The translations under genes were made by a program, and so were the position numbers. Of a stretch of 5,012 bases of DNA, positions 4,762 to 5,012 are shown piece by piece; the stretch's first letter is position 1, and the number at the start of each line of letters is the position of its first letter. The notes beneath the pieces were generated by a model. It worked only from the letters and a program-made list of their open reading frames with translations. It did not search any database and was not told where the DNA came from. Source of the DNA: Candidatus Woesearchaeota archaeon (GTDB taxonomy: Archaea; Nanobdellota; Nanobdellia; Woesearchaeales; 21-14-0-10-32-9); NCBI GenBank assembly GCA_007117145.1, contig SKHC01000089.1, positions 1 to 5,012 on the forward strand, given 5' to 3'.

Positions 4762-4991
4762 AAAAAAGACTATATTTATCAAAAGACAACAAGATAATCG
4801 CAGGTGTTTGCGGTGGAATTGGAGAGTACTTCCAAATAGACCCAGTCATAGTTAGACTTATATGGTTTGTTTTGACGTTTACAACTCTTTTTGCAGGTGT
4901 TATAGCATACATTGTTGCGTGGATTATAATTCCTGAAACGCCAAAAATAAAACAAATAAAGCCAAAGAAGAAGAAACAAAAGAAGAAATGA
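4758..4991 (+). CDS. PspC-domain membrane protein
   Basis: A 77-aa protein that is essentially a stand-alone PspC domain: KRLYLSKDNKIIAGVCGGIG (3-22) with the family's GVCGGIGEYF signature (16-25), IDPVIVRLIWF (27-37), then a hydrophobic hairpin or long TM (33-58) ending in AWIIIPE, and a very basic Lys-rich tail (64-77), probably cytoplasmic. PspC domains belong to membrane-stress (phage shock) systems in bacteria and are common as short proteins in archaea. The ATG overlaps the previous gene's stop, with an AGGTGA SD site upstream. Pairing with a PLDc_N protein suggests a shared membrane role, but no PspA/Vipp1 homologue is visible here. Confidence 0.88.
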   Translation: MKKRLYLSKDNKIIAGVCGGIGEYFQIDPVIVRLIWFVLTFTTLFAGVIAYIVAWIIIPETPKIKQIKPKKKKQKKK

Positions 4992-5004
4992 GCTTCTAGA
5001 AAAG

Positions 5005-5009
5005 TTTTT
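5005..5009 (+). terminator. Short T-tract after the PspC gene
   Basis: T5 begins 14 nt after the stop codon, just after the small palindrome TTCTAGAA. The signal is weak and cut short by the window end. Confidence 0.25.
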
Positions 5010-5012
5010 AAA

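Noticed and set aside
1..5012. CRISPR array, tRNA, rRNA, insertion sequence or terminal inverted repeats
   Set aside because: No regularly spaced repeats, tRNA-like cloverleaf, conserved rRNA stretch, transposase or element ends were seen on either strand by eye.

Overview
The window is AT-rich and reads as archaeal, most likely from a small-genome DPANN-type lineage; the phylum is inference. Evidence for archaea: most first-in-operon genes have a TATA-like octamer starting 29-31 nt before the start codon (genes at 471, 1597, 3833 on the minus strand, 3918 and 4558), with no Shine-Dalgarno site and almost no leader, which is typical of leaderless archaeal transcription. Genes inside operons instead have SD-like sites (AGGTGA before 4758, GTGAGG before 3559). 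One gene resembles a proteasome-family Ntn hydrolase. The standard genetic code fits.

Layout. 1-443: the remains of a minus-strand Mrr-type restriction endonuclease, broken by an in-frame TGA and a one-base frameshift. 471-1013 (+): a histidine phosphatase. 1025-1465 (-): a compact RelA/SpoT-type nucleotide synthetase, ending 11 nt from the phosphatase's 3' end. 1597-2532 (+): a proteasome-beta-like Ntn hydrolase, divergent from the synthetase. 2533-2749: a short convergent region with an uncertain 63-codon minus ORF. 3833 down to 2750 (-): a two-gene operon of a small two-TM protein and a divergent LipB-type octanoyltransferase. 3918-4337 (+): an acidic lipoprotein, divergent from that operon. 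4338-4557: a T-tract, a possible 27-aa micro-ORF and, on the minus strand, a decayed copy of the small two-TM gene. 4558-4991 (+): a two-gene operon of PLDc_N-type and PspC-domain membrane proteins.

These short, mostly independent transcription units do not form one obvious pathway. Points that stand out are the archaeal small alarmone-synthetase-like gene with its catalytic residues intact, the Ntn hydrolase whose initiator Met directly precedes the putative Thr nucleophile, and two decayed genes (Mrr and the TM paralogue) that indicate turnover of accessory genes. A possible loose theme is envelope and stress functions (lipoprotein, PspC, PLDc_N, two-TM proteins, alarmone synthetase), but nothing in the sequence proves they work together.
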